From assembly GCF_002019735.1 (NCBI RefSeq), contig NZ_KV917378.1, positions 3,126,869 to 3,190,868 of the forward strand: a stretch of DNA of 64,000 nt. The letters are read 5' to 3'. This DNA comes from Salipaludibacillus agaradhaerens (GTDB taxonomy: Bacteria; Bacillota; Bacilli; Bacillales; Salisediminibacteriaceae). Under the pieces are notes generated by a model. It was not told the DNA's origin, did not search any database, and saw only the letters and a list, made by a program, of their open reading frames with translations. Below, one piece after another: positions 25,975 to 35,736 of this stretch (positions are counted from its first letter, which is position 1; the number at the start of each line of letters is the position of its first letter). Both the position numbers and the translations under genes were made by a program.

Positions 25975-27447
25975 ATGGAAGGAGACGTCAGCATCGTTAT
26001 GACAGACAATGAAAAAAAGTTGCATGAACAAGCCTACGAAGAGGTAGAGAAAAAGCGCCACATCGATAAAATAGACCCGTATAGACAAATTTTTCATGTA
26101 ATGCCACCGACAGGTCTGTTAAATGATCCAAATGGGTGGATTAAATGGAAGGGAACTTACCACTTATTTTATCAATGGTATCCGTATGATACGACCCATG
26201 GTTCTAAATACTGGGGACATTATTCATCAAAAGATCTTGTCACTTGGAAAGAGGAACCTATTGCATTAGCACCGAGTGAATGGTACGAGAAAAACGGCTG
26301 TTATTCAGGTAGTGCTGTTGATAACAATGGCGTTCTCACGCTGATATATACCGGGAATGTCAAGGATGAAGAGGATAGACGTGACTCGTATCAATGCGTT
26401 GCTACATCCACAGATGGCACTCATTTCACGAAACTAGGGCCTGTTATTGAATCACTGCCAGATGGTTATACCGCTCATTTTCGTGATCCGAAAGTGTGGA
26501 AGCAAGGCGAGCTTTGGTATATGGTGTTAGGCGCCCAAACGGTTGAAGAGAAAGGAAGAGTTGTCCTCTATACATCTAAAAACCTAACTGATTGGGAATT
26601 TAAAGGGGCTATTGCCGGAGCTGGCATTGGAGGTATCACTGATTTTGGATATATGTGGGAATGTCCTGATTTGTTTTCATTAGATTCTAAGGATGTTTTA
26701 ATTATTTCGCCACAAGGGCTTGAACAAGAGGGCATTCATTATCAAAATAAGTTTCAAGCAGGCTATTTTATTGGGGAAGTTAATCTGGATAACGCCATTT
26801 TCCATCATGGTGATTTTGCAGAGTTGGATCATGGGTTTGAATTTTATGCGCCTCAAACAACGGTGGACGAAAACGGACGACGACTATTAACGGCATGGAT
26901 GGGAGTGCCAGAACAAGATGAAGAAACGCAACCGACGGTGACAAACGGTTGGCTTCATTGTTTAACTATCCCTAGAGAACTGCATATTCACGAAGGACGT
27001 CTTTGGCAGACTCCTGTAAAAGAGCTTCAAAAACTACGTCATGATCAAGAGAGCATCACGCAAACCTTGTCTGCTAGTGACCTGCTAACGTTTGGAGATT
27101 TAGCAGAGACAGCAATGGAATTTGTTCTTACAGGTCTTGAAGAAATCAAGGGAATCTTCGAATGGACGTTCAGAAATGAGGCACGGCTTATTTTTAATGC
27201 GGCTAGTCATATGCTAACGCTTGAAAGGAGAAACACGCGAACGCATTTAACTGAACAGCGTCACGTTAGAATAGACTCCTTAAAACGCCTTCATGTGTTT
27301 ATGGATGCTTCGTCGCTAGAAATATTCATCAATGGAGGGGAAGCGGTTATGAGTGCTAGATATTTCCCATCCCCAAAGGATAAGTCTCTTACGATGAGAG
27401 CCGACGAACAAGTCATGATCTCTCTAGACAAATGGGTGCTTTCATAA
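25975..27447 (+). CDS. Glycoside hydrolase family 32, sucrose-6-phosphate hydrolase
   Basis: A 490-aa invertase-type enzyme. The five-bladed propeller domain carries the nucleophile D51 in LLNDPNGW, the transition-state stabiliser in HFRDPKVW and the acid/base Glu in MWECPDLF. A beta-sandwich domain follows from about residue 340. It cleaves sucrose or sucrose-6-phosphate in the cytoplasm; there is no signal peptide. ATG 25975 has only a weak site (GAGAAAG); ATG 25999 is an alternative, though its GGAG is 14 bases away. No PTS sucrose permease, fructokinase or regulator lies beside it, which is unusual for a sac locus, so sucrose-6-phosphate specificity is unproven. Confidence 0.88.
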   Translation: MEGDVSIVMTDNEKKLHEQAYEEVEKKRHIDKIDPYRQIFHVMPPTGLLNDPNGWIKWKGTYHLFYQWYPYDTTHGSKYWGHYSSKDLVTWKEEPIALAPSEWYEKNGCYSGSAVDNNGVLTLIYTGNVKDEEDRRDSYQCVATSTDGTHFTKLGPVIESLPDGYTAHFRDPKVWKQGELWYMVLGAQTVEEKGRVVLYTSKNLTDWEFKGAIAGAGIGGITDFGYMWECPDLFSLDSKDVLIISPQGLEQEGIHYQNKFQAGYFIGEVNLDNAIFHHGDFAELDHGFEFYAPQTTVDENGRRLLTAWMGVPEQDEETQPTVTNGWLHCLTIPRELHIHEGRLWQTPVKELQKLRHDQESITQTLSASDLLTFGDLAETAMEFVLTGLEEIKGIFEWTFRNEARLIFNAASHMLTLERRNTRTHLTEQRHVRIDSLKRLHVFMDASSLEIFINGGEAVMSARYFPSPKDKSLTMRADEQVMISLDKWVLS

Positions 27448-27471
27448 AAACATCGCGTAATCCCAATTAAA

Positions 27472-27506
27472 TAAAAAGTCGCAACTGTCTCATGGGACAG
27501 TTGCGA
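27472..27506 (-). terminator. Terminator of cheY
   Basis: An 11-bp perfect stem: TCGCAACTGTC (27479-27489) with GACAGTTGCGA (27496-27506), then CTTTTTATTT on the minus strand. It may also stop the converging GH32 transcript. Confidence 0.85.
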
Positions 27507-27516
27507 TTAAGTCGTG

Positions 27517-27879
27517 TTATCGTGCTAACGCTTTGTCTAAAGCTTCTTTGATTCGTGTTTCATCAAAAGGTTTAACGATAAAATCAATAGCCCCTTTTTG
27601 AATCGCGTCAACAACCATATTTTGTTGGCCCATTGCCGAACACATAACGACTTTAGCATTGGGATCAAGTGATTTTATTTTCTCCAGTGCCTCAATGCCA
27701 TTCATTTCAGGCATCGTTATATCCATTGTGACGAGGTCGGGACGGTGTTCTTCATATAAATCAACCGCCTGTTTGCCATTTTCAGCTTCGCCAATGACTT
27801 CATAACCGGCATCGGTCACCATTTTTTTTAATGTCATTCTCATAAACGCAGCGTCATCAGTAATTAACAGTTTTGCCAT
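27517..27879 (-). CDS. cheY: CheY-type single-domain response regulator
   Basis: A 120-aa receiver domain with no output domain, the same length as B. subtilis CheY. The phospho-acceptor is D53 in LVTMDITMPEM. The acidic pocket is TDDAAF, and the switch residues lie in VMCSAMGQQ and the conserved Lys in IVKPF. MCSAMGQQ and DAIQKGA are characteristic of firmicute CheY, so a role at the flagellar motor is likely. ATG 27879 follows AGGAGG; the frame upstream to 27909 lacks a site. It stands outside any fla/che operon, so it may instead be a paralogue. Confidence 0.85.
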   Translation of the reverse strand: MAKLLITDDAAFMRMTLKKMVTDAGYEVIGEAENGKQAVDLYEEHRPDLVTMDITMPEMNGIEALEKIKSLDPNAKVVMCSAMGQQNMVVDAIQKGAIDFIVKPFDETRIKEALDKALAR

Positions 27880-28273
27880 TTTACAGCCTCCTATGAATCT
27901 ATTAATCAATAGTATTGCTTACTTTTTCAAAAAATGTAGGATGATAGATTCACAATAATGAATAGTGTATACAAACTAAAGTCCTTTATATTATGCCACA
28001 AAAGCAGTATTTTAAAAAGAGGAGTTTTCTATCTACATTTAAAAACTTACGACTTTATTATCATGTAAATAGAAAAATGGTGTAGTGACAGGGTCTAAAG
28101 TCTGTTAGGAGAGAAAAAATCAACACGTAAGTAGCTTTTTAAAGGAGTATAAAGTCCTATTAAAATGTTTCTTTAAGCGAACGATACCTGTCAGTTGTTA
28201 ACGACCACCTTGATAGTGATCAACGTCATTGGACTGTCATCACAATGTTGAAAATGATGAAAGAAGTGATCAA
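27880..28273. other. Divergent intergenic region cheY/ung
   Basis: About 390 AT-rich nt that must hold promoters for both genes. No sequence good enough to name was found, and no repeat copy is present. Confidence 0.4.
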
Positions 28274-28981
28274 ATGCTACCACTTAAAAACGATTGGAAG
28301 GACCAACTTGGTAACGAGTTCAAGAAACCTTATTATCTCCAGCTGCGCGCATTTTTAAAGGAGGAATACAGGGAACAAACTGTGTATCCGTCAATGTACG
28401 ATATTTTTAATGCTTTACATACCACTTCGTACGAGGAGACGAAGGTGGTCATTATTGGTCAAGACCCTTATCATGGCCCTGGTCAAGCTCACGGTCTGAG
28501 TTTTTCTGTACAGCCAGGCGTTAAAGTGCCACCATCATTACAAAATATTTTTAAGGAGCTCCATGCCGACTTAGGTTGTCCAATTCCACAGCATGGCTAC
28601 CTTCAATCGTGGGCAGAACAGGGTGTCTTGCTCCTTAATAATGTTCTAACTGTTAGGGAAAGAACGCCGCAATCTCATCAAGGACAAGGGTGGGAAGTGT
28701 TTACAAGTGAAGTGATTAAAGCATTGAATAAGCGTGAACGACCAGTAGTATTCATTTTATGGGGGAAACATGCCCAACTGAAAGGTGAACTTGTGACGAA
28801 CGGTCATCATTTAATAATTGCGTCACCTCATCCAAGCCCCTTCTCAGCTCATCGGGGTTTTTTCGGAAGCAGACCGTTTTCACGGACGAATGAATTTTTG
28901 GCACGCATCGGTGAGGAATCGATTAAATGGGACTTACCTATTACGGTGACTAAACGAGGTGAGGAGGATAAGCATGAATAG
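28274..28981 (+). CDS. ung: Uracil-DNA glycosylase
   Basis: A 235-aa family 1 UDG that excises uracil from DNA to start base-excision repair. The water-activating loop is GQDPYHGP (D64), the uracil-binding strand is [10 protein letters not shown], and the DNA-intercalation loop with the catalytic His is [17 protein letters not shown] 28274 gives the usual length; the open frame extends to a TTG at 28229 without a good site. The gene overlaps the following aldo-keto reductase by eight bases. In B. subtilis ung is linked to ywdI, ywdK and gerQ, which appear here 7-9 kb downstream. Confidence 0.93.
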   Translation: MLPLKNDWKDQLGNEFKKPYYLQLRAFLKEEYREQTVYPSMYDIFNALHTTSYEETKVVIIGQDPYHGPGQAHGLSFSVQPGVKVPPSLQNIFKELHADLGCPIPQHGYLQSWAEQGVLLLNNVLTVRERTPQSHQGQGWEVFTSEVIKALNKRERPVVFILWGKHAQLKGELVTNGHHLIIASPHPSPFSAHRGFFGSRPFSRTNEFLARIGEESIKWDLPITVTKRGEEDKHE

Positions 28982-29798
28982 TTTGGCAGATAAAACAGTC
29001 TTAAATAACGGTGTGGAGATGCCTTGGGTTGGCCTTGGAGTTTACAAAGTAACAGAAGGAGATGAAGTTAAAGCAGCGGTCAAAAGTGCCTTGAAGATAG
29101 GATATCGTAGCATTGATACGGCTTCCTTTTATGGAAATGAAGAAGGTGTTGGCCAGGCTATCGCTGAATCAGGGATTCCAAGGGAAGAGATTTTTGTTAC
29201 CTCAAAAGTGTGGAATGATGAGCAAGGTTATGATGAAACATTAGAAGCCTTTGAGCGGAGCCGGCAGAGACTTGGATTAAATGTCTTAGATTTATATTTA
29301 ATTCATTGGCCTGTGGCTCACACGTATAAAGAGACGTGGTGTGCCCTTGAGAGGTTATATACTGAAGGAAAGGTTCGAGCTATCGGTGTCAGTAATTTTC
29401 TGAAACATCACTTAGAAGAGCTGCTCGATGAAGCTCGGATAATACCAGCGGTTAATCAAATAGAATATCATCCGTGGTTGACACAACCTGAGTTGCACCG
29501 TTATTGCCATGATAAGGGGATACAGCCGGAAGCATGGAGCCCCCTGGCGAGAGGTAAGAAATTTGATGATCCTATTCTCAGTGAGCTTGCTGAGAAATAC
29601 GATAAAACACCTGCACAAATCTTACTGCGGTGGGATCTTCAGCAAGGTGTTGTGACAATTCCAAAATCTGTGAAGGAGAGTCGAATAAAAGAAAATGCCA
29701 ACCTATTTGATTTTCAACTAAGTGAAGAGGATATGGTACTTCTTAATACCTGTAATTGTGAACTGAGATTTGGGAAAAATCCAGAGATCTTTGGGTAA
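28974..29798 (+). CDS. Aldo/keto reductase
   Basis: A 274-aa NADPH-dependent TIM-barrel reductase. The catalytic tetrad is visible as D48, Y53, K78 and H111 ([25 protein letters not shown]). The cofactor segment is [19 protein letters not shown] near the C-terminus. The closest general group is the YtbE/YvgN glyoxal and methylglyoxal reductases. ATG 28974 lies within the end of ung and has GAGGAGGA ahead, so it is translationally coupled to ung. A hydroxyacid dehydrogenase follows after 42 nt. Confidence 0.87.
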   Translation: MNSLADKTVLNNGVEMPWVGLGVYKVTEGDEVKAAVKSALKIGYRSIDTASFYGNEEGVGQAIAESGIPREEIFVTSKVWNDEQGYDETLEAFERSRQRLGLNVLDLYLIHWPVAHTYKETWCALERLYTEGKVRAIGVSNFLKHHLEELLDEARIIPAVNQIEYHPWLTQPELHRYCHDKGIQPEAWSPLARGKKFDDPILSELAEKYDKTPAQILLRWDLQQGVVTIPKSVKESRIKENANLFDFQLSEEDMVLLNTCNCELRFGKNPEIFG

Positions 29799-29840
29799 TG
29801 GAGATGAATAACAGCCTTAGGAGAAAGGGAGTAGTTACGA

Positions 29841-30713
29841 ATGACTCAACCACGTATAGGTTTTATTGGCACAGGTGTCATGGGTAAAAGTATGATTCGG
29901 CATTTAATGAAAGGTGGATATGACCTTTATATTTATAACCGTACGAAAGAAAAAGCAAGAGAACTTATTAATAAAGGAGCTCATTGGTGCGAGACGCCTG
30001 GGGAGCTTGCTGAGTCTGCACCTATTATATTTACGATCGTCGGTTATCCCTCGGATGTGGAGGAACTCTACCTTGGTAAGGATGGCTTGTTAAACCGAGC
30101 ATCTCGTGGGACTACCCTTGTTGATATGACAACGTCAAAGCCGGCACTTGCACAACGCTTGTATGAGGAAGCGAGTAAACGGGAGATGCATATGATGGAT
30201 GCCCCAGTTTCAGGAGGAGATGTGGGAGCGAAACAAGGCACGTTGGCTATTATGGTGGGTGGAGAAAAGGATGTTTTTGACACACTTCTCCCTTTATTTC
30301 GACTTTTTGGTGAAAATATTCAACTTCAAGGAAGGGCTGGAGCTGGCCAATACACAAAAATGGCGAATCAGATTGCTGTAGCTGGAACCATGTTAGGAGT
30401 TAGTGAAGCATTGGCCTATGCAAAGACATCTGGGTTAGATCAAGATAATGTATTAAAAAGTATCCAAACTGGGGCAGCAAGAAGCTTTGCTTTATCAGAA
30501 CTGGCTCCTCGTATGGTCAAAGGAGATTTCGAACCGGGCTTTTATATTAAACATTTCATTAAAGATATGCGGATTGCGATCGAATCAGCAGAGGAGCTAG
30601 GTTTAAAGATGCCGGGACTCAGCTTGGCAAAAGAGTTGTATGAAAAACTTGCCGAAACCGGTCAGGAGAATGCTGGGACACAGGCATTGTACACCTATTA
30701 TATCAATCATTAA
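29841..30713 (+). CDS. NAD(P)-dependent beta-hydroxyacid dehydrogenase, YkwC-like
   Basis: A 290-aa member of the 3-hydroxyisobutyrate dehydrogenase family. The Rossmann motif IGFIGTGVMGKSM lies at residues 6-18, the substrate motif is DAPVSGGDVGAKQGTLAIMVGG, and the catalytic Lys is in GQYTKMANQIAVAG. It oxidises or reduces small beta-hydroxyacids or their semialdehydes. It matches B. subtilis YkwC in length and motifs. ATG 29841 follows AGGAGAAAGGGAG. It is probably the third gene of the ung operon. Confidence 0.85.
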   Translation: MTQPRIGFIGTGVMGKSMIRHLMKGGYDLYIYNRTKEKARELINKGAHWCETPGELAESAPIIFTIVGYPSDVEELYLGKDGLLNRASRGTTLVDMTTSKPALAQRLYEEASKREMHMMDAPVSGGDVGAKQGTLAIMVGGEKDVFDTLLPLFRLFGENIQLQGRAGAGQYTKMANQIAVAGTMLGVSEALAYAKTSGLDQDNVLKSIQTGAARSFALSELAPRMVKGDFEPGFYIKHFIKDMRIAIESAEELGLKMPGLSLAKELYEKLAETGQENAGTQALYTYYINH

Positions 30714-31054
30714 TTTCAATATTCATCACTAATCATAACAGGTTTAAGGGTAGGAAGTTTATATTCATAGTGAAACGCTGGATAAGCTCCCCTGTATCTG
30801 ACGAGATAACAATCACTTTTAAACAAACTATTACAGCTTGATTGATTACCTGACTCAAAAAATAACCTGTATATCCTCCTTTAGGCATTAAAAAACCGGA
30901 TCTGTAGGGGGTTTATAAGGTTCTTAGGAGAGTAAGCTCGTATTTAAAAGGAAGTCAGGTGTCGATTTATTGCGAAAAGTGTCGTATTATTAAACAAGAC
31001 TTAGTCTATACAGAATATCAATGAGAGAAAGTGAACGAAGTTAGGGGAATCAAA
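30714..31054 (+). other. Intergenic region before the sensor kinase
   Basis: About 340 nt. There is a run TTAAAAAACC followed by GGGGGTTTATAAGG near 30889-30921 that could fold, but no terminator or promoter is clear enough to call. Confidence 0.35.
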
Positions 31055-33229
31055 ATGTTCCGAACATTAAGGGCTAAACTGTTAATTGTGTTTATACTTA
31101 TTACGTTCATACCTATGTCGGCTGTGGGCGTCATCAGTCATACATTACAAAAACAAGAGATTACTAATAATATAGAGCGACTTATATCATTACAGAGTTA
31201 TAGTTTAACAAAAGAAGTTCAGCGATTCATTGAGGAAAAGCTCATGGATGTAGCGTATTTCGCTCAAAATCCTGTGCTCATAGATCCAGAGAGCACAGAA
31301 CTGGAAGTAAGGGAGCAGCTTTATACATTTTTAGATACCCATGATATTTACGGGAGTATTATTTTGTTAGACGAAGAAGGTGTCGTCACAGCAGGAGTAG
31401 AAACATCTGTCATTGGTCAAGATTTAAGTGAAAGAGAGTGGTTCCAAAAAGCATTAGATGGCGAAACGTCGATGTCAGATCTTTATGTTTCTCCGGTATT
31501 AAATGAGCCTATGCTCGTTTTAGCGGCGCCTATTTATAATGCGGAGGATGAGCTTATTGGCGTTGTCTCTCCTTCATTTAAACTTGGTTTTGTCTATGAT
31601 ATGCTGCAAAACTATACTGTGGAGCAGCAAGAGGCAGGCTGGGGAGGCTACACATTCATTCTAAATAGCGAAGGGGATGTGGTCGGTCACCCTGACGGAG
31701 AAAAGCTACTAACAGCCAATTATTTTGAGCAGAAAAATATTCCGCGTGAAACAGTGGAAGAGTTAATTAATAATTATGAAGTGGCTGAAACAGTGGATGG
31801 GGAAGTCTACTCTTTTTCAACGATGCACCCAATCCCCGGATTTGACCATGTTTGGTATGTGGGAATTGCCATGGAGGAATCTGAACTGTATGCGCCGCTC
31901 AACGGATTACTCATTGGGTATCTCGTCGTATTCAGTATGGTATTAATTATTTTGACGTTCGTTGCTTATGGTCTATCTAAATATTTGTTAAGGCCTATTG
32001 GTCACCTTATAGAAACAACGAAGCGTATGGCAGCTGGTAGCCGGGATAACCAGCAGTTTGTGAATGCTTACGAAGAAGTGAATCAGCTGAATGAGACATT
32101 TAAACAGATGACCATGGAGCTTGATGAGAGAGAGACATATCAGAAGAAAGCTGTAGGTGTGATTGAAGCGACGGATAATGGTGTTATTGCCATTGACAGA
32201 GAAACGAAACAGTTGACACTGTTCAATAGAAAATGTGAAGAAATATTTGACGTGCCAAAAAATGATGTGATTGATAAAACAATAGAGCACTTGATGGATG
32301 AGTCCCCGCATTTTGAATCTTTAGTCGAAAAATCTCACTTGTTTGAGTTACTTGATAAAGAGGAAATAGTGACACAGTTTGAAGTGGATTGCCCTAGTGG
32401 AGGGAGTCATAAGACATTATTTTTAAGTGTGACAACATTACCGGGTGCTGAAAATGCTCATGATGAATTACTCATTGTTTTTTATGATTTAACAGAAAAG
32501 AGAAAAATGGAAAAAGAATTGCTTCGCTCTGAGAAATTAAAGGTTGCTGGGGAGATGTCAGCTGGTTTTGCCCATGAAATTAGGAATCCTCTGACAACAA
32601 TTAAAGGATTTATTAAATTGTTTGATGAACAAGACGGCAAAATGAACCCTAAATATTATAAACTTGTCATGGATGAAATTGATAGAGTGACAAAGATCGT
32701 GAATGAGCTTTTAAACATTGCTAATCCAAATGTCTGTGAGGAAAAAACAAAGGTGAATATAGATCGTATGCTAGAGAATATATTAACATTATATGAAGGA
32801 CATATGAATCGCCATCACATTAAATCGGAAACATTTTTACACGGGTCTTTACCTGATATAGAAGCAGACTCTAATAAACTGAAACAGGTTTTTATAAATT
32901 TAATTCAGAATGGCATCGAAGCCATGCCAGACGGTGGACAGATGAATATCCATACAAAACTAGGACATTCTGAAAACAGTGAAGAGGTTATTGTTATTCG
33001 AATAGAAGACACTGGAGAAGGTATGGATAAGGATACGATGGATAAGCTTGGGACACCTTTCTTTACAACAAAAGAGACAGGTACCGGTCTCGGTTTAACA
33101 ACGAGCTTTAGAGTGATTGAAGAGATGACAGGAACGATAAAAGTGTCATCTACACAAGAAAAAGGCACGGTGTTTACAATTTCGATCCCAGTGCATGGTC
33201 CATCTGTAGAGAGGCAAAATAAGCATTAA
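31055..33229 (+). CDS. Orphan sensor histidine kinase, dCache-HAMP-PAS
   Basis: A 724-aa membrane kinase. TM1 is about residues 10-30, a dCache sensor about 35-285 (REWFQKALDGETSMSDLYVSPV), TM2 about 290-315, HAMP about 316-368, PAS about 372-490, a HisKA dimerisation domain with the phosphorylated H507 (SAGFAHEIRNP), and an ATPase domain with N-box INLIQNGIEAMP and G-boxes DTGEGMD and TGLGL. ATG 31055 has AGGGGA six bases ahead. No response regulator gene is adjacent, as with the sporulation phosphorelay kinases KinA-E; such a role is inference. The ligand is unknown. Confidence 0.9.
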   Translation: MFRTLRAKLLIVFILITFIPMSAVGVISHTLQKQEITNNIERLISLQSYSLTKEVQRFIEEKLMDVAYFAQNPVLIDPESTELEVREQLYTFLDTHDIYGSIILLDEEGVVTAGVETSVIGQDLSEREWFQKALDGETSMSDLYVSPVLNEPMLVLAAPIYNAEDELIGVVSPSFKLGFVYDMLQNYTVEQQEAGWGGYTFILNSEGDVVGHPDGEKLLTANYFEQKNIPRETVEELINNYEVAETVDGEVYSFSTMHPIPGFDHVWYVGIAMEESELYAPLNGLLIGYLVVFSMVLIILTFVAYGLSKYLLRPIGHLIETTKRMAAGSRDNQQFVNAYEEVNQLNETFKQMTMELDERETYQKKAVGVIEATDNGVIAIDRETKQLTLFNRKCEEIFDVPKNDVIDKTIEHLMDESPHFESLVEKSHLFELLDKEEIVTQFEVDCPSGGSHKTLFLSVTTLPGAENAHDELLIVFYDLTEKRKMEKELLRSEKLKVAGEMSAGFAHEIRNPLTTIKGFIKLFDEQDGKMNPKYYKLVMDEIDRVTKIVNELLNIANPNVCEEKTKVNIDRMLENILTLYEGHMNRHHIKSETFLHGSLPDIEADSNKLKQVFINLIQNGIEAMPDGGQMNIHTKLGHSENSEEVIVIRIEDTGEGMDKDTMDKLGTPFFTTKETGTGLGLTTSFRVIEEMTGTIKVSSTQEKGTVFTISIPVHGPSVERQNKH

Positions 33230-33251
33230 TCGAGAATGTTTCATGTTAGAC

Positions 33252-33284
33252 AGACGTCAGGGAGTATGACGTCTGTTTTATTTG
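33252..33284 (+). terminator. Terminator of the sensor kinase gene
   Basis: AGACGTCA (33252-33259) pairs with TGACGTCT (33267-33274), followed by GTTTTATTT. A dispersed repeat begins inside this tail. Confidence 0.85.
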
Positions 33285-33368
33285 TCACAGATAATCGTCA
33301 GTAAAACCGAGCACTCAACTATTAATCAGTGGGGGAAGACCGAACGCCCGCTGATTGAAGGTTCGTTT
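33281..33368 (+). repeat. Dispersed repeat family A, copy 7, core deleted
   Basis: About 88 nt. TTTGTCACAGATAATCGTCAGTAAAAC passes directly to CTCAACTATTAATCAGTGGGGG, dropping the AATAGAG and GTCC core. The 3' hairpin is kept: ATCAGTGGG pairs with CCCGCTGAT, with a G-U pair. It ends GAAGGTTCGTTT. Confidence 0.85.
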
Positions 33369-33897
33369 GACGTGACTGTAGTGAATTATTTCATTTTTTG
33401 AGCTATTCGTGATACATTGAAACTACTGATGTAAAGGATGGGCGGTCATGTAGGAAACGGGGAGCCACTCGGTTAATTGGCTGTTACTTAGTTGAGAAAA
33501 TATTTAAGGGACATGACATGAAAAGAGATGCAACCTATCGGGAAGAAGTACCCCTTTGCTCGTCATTCGAGGGCAAGGGAATATATCATGTTTTTCGAAC
33601 AGGGACAACGTAGTGTGTAGGATAAAAACCAGAACAGGCTGTTCCTGCACTTATTCCGTTCTTTTTTACTAACTGAACAGCGCAACGAATGGCAAACAGG
33701 AGAAAAAGTGACTGAGATAATAGGGAAACCACTATTTATTTCGTTTGTTGGTCTGCTCAAAAAAAAGCCTATTAAAGAGTTAGATGTAGCCCCTGCCAGC
33801 TAGCTATATCTCAAAAGGAAAGTAATGGCGCTCATATATGGGGGTCTGATCAATTCGGGCGACTTGGAAAGAGTCACATATTTGGAGGTATTTTCAT
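33369..33897 (+). other. Long intergenic region upstream of pepF
   Basis: About 530 nt. A 31-codon frame at 33519-33614 (ATG with AAGGGA upstream) exists but has no supporting features. CCCCTGCCAGC and ATGGGGGTC near 33790-33845 are complementary in part. No promoter is called. Confidence 0.35.
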
Positions 33898-33933
33898 ATG
33901 CCAATCTTTAAAGACGAGGAGAGAGGATTATGA
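33898..33933 (+). CDS. Putative 11-residue leader peptide coupled to pepF
   Basis: ATG 33898 lies eight bases after a strong TTTGGAGGT and encodes MPIFKDEERGL. Its TGA stop overlaps the pepF ATG (ATGA), while the pepF ribosome site GAGGAGAGAGG is inside the minigene. The arrangement suggests translational coupling. No protein evidence exists, so it may simply be an upstream start. Confidence 0.4.
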   Translation: MPIFKDEERGL

Positions 33934-35723
33934 CGACAACGTATCATGACGTGTGGGATTTGGACAGTATCTTTTCTGGGGGCAGTCACTCACAGGAATT
34001 TAAGGGTTATTTAAAAAGCCTTGAAGCGACGTTGACGTCTTTTCAAACTGAACTGGATGACACGAAGAAAGCAAACAATACCAATACAGTATTATGGGTT
34101 GAGTATCTAGAGAGATCACAAAAAATAAGTAAAAAAGTAAGGGAAGCTAGTGCTTTCATTAGTTGTCTCACTGCTCAGGACGTAACGGATGAGAAGGCAA
34201 AGTTGTTAGGGGGAAAAGTGAAGCAACTTTCCTCAAAATATGCCTCGATTATGACATCGATTGATGAACAGCTCTTAGCCTTTAGTGAGTCACAGTGGCA
34301 AGATTTTATTTCACAAGAAAAAATACAGGAGATCCTTTTTAATGTGAATGAGCGGAGAGAACAGGCGAAAGAAAAGCTTTCTGCTGATAAAGAGAGGCTT
34401 ATTCAACGCCTTTCTATAGATGGCTATCACGCATGGGGAGACATGTACAATGTGATTGTTGGCCGTTTGAAAGTGGCCGTCGAGGAGAATGGCGAAACAA
34501 AGCACCTTTCTATCGGGCAGGCCGCAAATAAGATGTCAGATAAAAATAGAGAGATGCGCAAGCATGTGTTTAATAGGTATGAGCAGGCATGGGAAAAAGA
34601 AGCGGATCTCTTTTCTAACACACTTAATCATTTAGGAGGTTATCGGCTTGAAACATATGCAGCTCGAGGCTGGGAAGATGTTTTAAAGGAGCCGTTACAG
34701 ATTAACCGCATGAAGCAAGAGACACTTCATACGATGTGGGAGACGATCACAAAGAATAAAAGTGACTTTGTAAGGTATATGGAGAGAAAGGCTGAACGAC
34801 TTAACATTGATAAGTTAGCTATGTATGATGTGGCGGCGCCATTATCGCAAAAGGTGACGAGCATAAGTTTTGATAAGGCAGCGGCGCTAATCATTGAACA
34901 ATTCCATTCTTTTAGTCCTAGAATGGGTGATTTTGCAAAGCATGCTTTTGAAAATCAATGGATTGAAGCGGAAAACAGAGAAGGAAAGCGGCCTGGAGGA
35001 TTTTGCACCAATTTCGCTGAAAGTGGTGAATCCCGTATTTTTATGACGTATGATGGCTCGGCGTCTAATGTGGCGACGTTAGCTCATGAATTAGGTCATG
35101 CCTATCACCAGCATGTGATGAATGACTTGCCTCAGCTTTCACAACGTTACGCCATGAATGTAGCTGAAACAGCGTCCACCTTTGCTGAAACAATCGTAGC
35201 TGATGCCACTATTCAGCAAGCTAAAACAGATGAAGAAAAAATTCAATTACTCGATAATAAGTTAAATCGCGCTATAGCCTTCTTTATGAATATACACGCC
35301 CGCTTTCTTTTTGAATTACGTTTTTATGAAGAACGCAAAAGTGGCCCTGTGAGCAAAGGGCGTTTAAATGAAATAATGCAAGATGCTCAAGAGGAAGCTT
35401 ATTGTGATGGGTTAAGTGAGTACTCACCCCATTTTTGGGCATCAAAATTACATTTTCATATAACGGGTGTCCCCTTCTATAATTTCCCTTATACATTCGG
35501 TTATTTATTCAGTACTGGTATTTATGCAAGAGCTCAGAAAGAAGGTCAAGCATTTGAAAAAAAATATGTGGACCTTCTAAGGGACACGGGACGCCTCAAT
35601 GTCGAGGAGCTAGCGAAGAAACATCTTCATGTAGATTTAACGAAGCCGGACTTTTGGCAAGAGGCTATTGACGTAATCAAAAAAGACATGAGGACCTTTA
35701 TGGCACTAACTGAAAATAAATGA
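33930..35723 (+). CDS. pepF: Oligoendopeptidase F, M3 family
   Basis: A 597-aa zinc oligopeptidase. The HExxH motif is H386-E387-L-G-H390 (LAHELGHAYHQ), and the third ligand Glu lies in the downstream MNVAETASTFAETIV helix. The central GGFCTNFAESGESRIFMTYDG strand and the C-terminal PYTFGYLFSTGIYARA are typical of the PepF branch. It cuts peptides of roughly 6 to 18 residues in the cytoplasm. ATG 33930 has GAGGAGAGAGG upstream and overlaps the minigene stop. ywdI starts 13 nt after its stop, so the two are probably co-transcribed. Confidence 0.93.
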   Translation: MTTTYHDVWDLDSIFSGGSHSQEFKGYLKSLEATLTSFQTELDDTKKANNTNTVLWVEYLERSQKISKKVREASAFISCLTAQDVTDEKAKLLGGKVKQLSSKYASIMTSIDEQLLAFSESQWQDFISQEKIQEILFNVNERREQAKEKLSADKERLIQRLSIDGYHAWGDMYNVIVGRLKVAVEENGETKHLSIGQAANKMSDKNREMRKHVFNRYEQAWEKEADLFSNTLNHLGGYRLETYAARGWEDVLKEPLQINRMKQETLHTMWETITKNKSDFVRYMERKAERLNIDKLAMYDVAAPLSQKVTSISFDKAAALIIEQFHSFSPRMGDFAKHAFENQWIEAENREGKRPGGFCTNFAESGESRIFMTYDGSASNVATLAHELGHAYHQHVMNDLPQLSQRYAMNVAETASTFAETIVADATIQQAKTDEEKIQLLDNKLNRAIAFFMNIHARFLFELRFYEERKSGPVSKGRLNEIMQDAQEEAYCDGLSEYSPHFWASKLHFHITGVPFYNFPYTFGYLFSTGIYARAQKEGQAFEKKYVDLLRDTGRLNVEELAKKHLHVDLTKPDFWQEAIDVIKKDMRTFMALTENK

Positions 35724-35736
35724 CTGGAGGAACACA

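Noticed and set aside
33519-33614. 31-codon frame upstream of pepF
   Set aside because: Only a moderate ribosome site, no promoter or domain; not distinguishable from chance.
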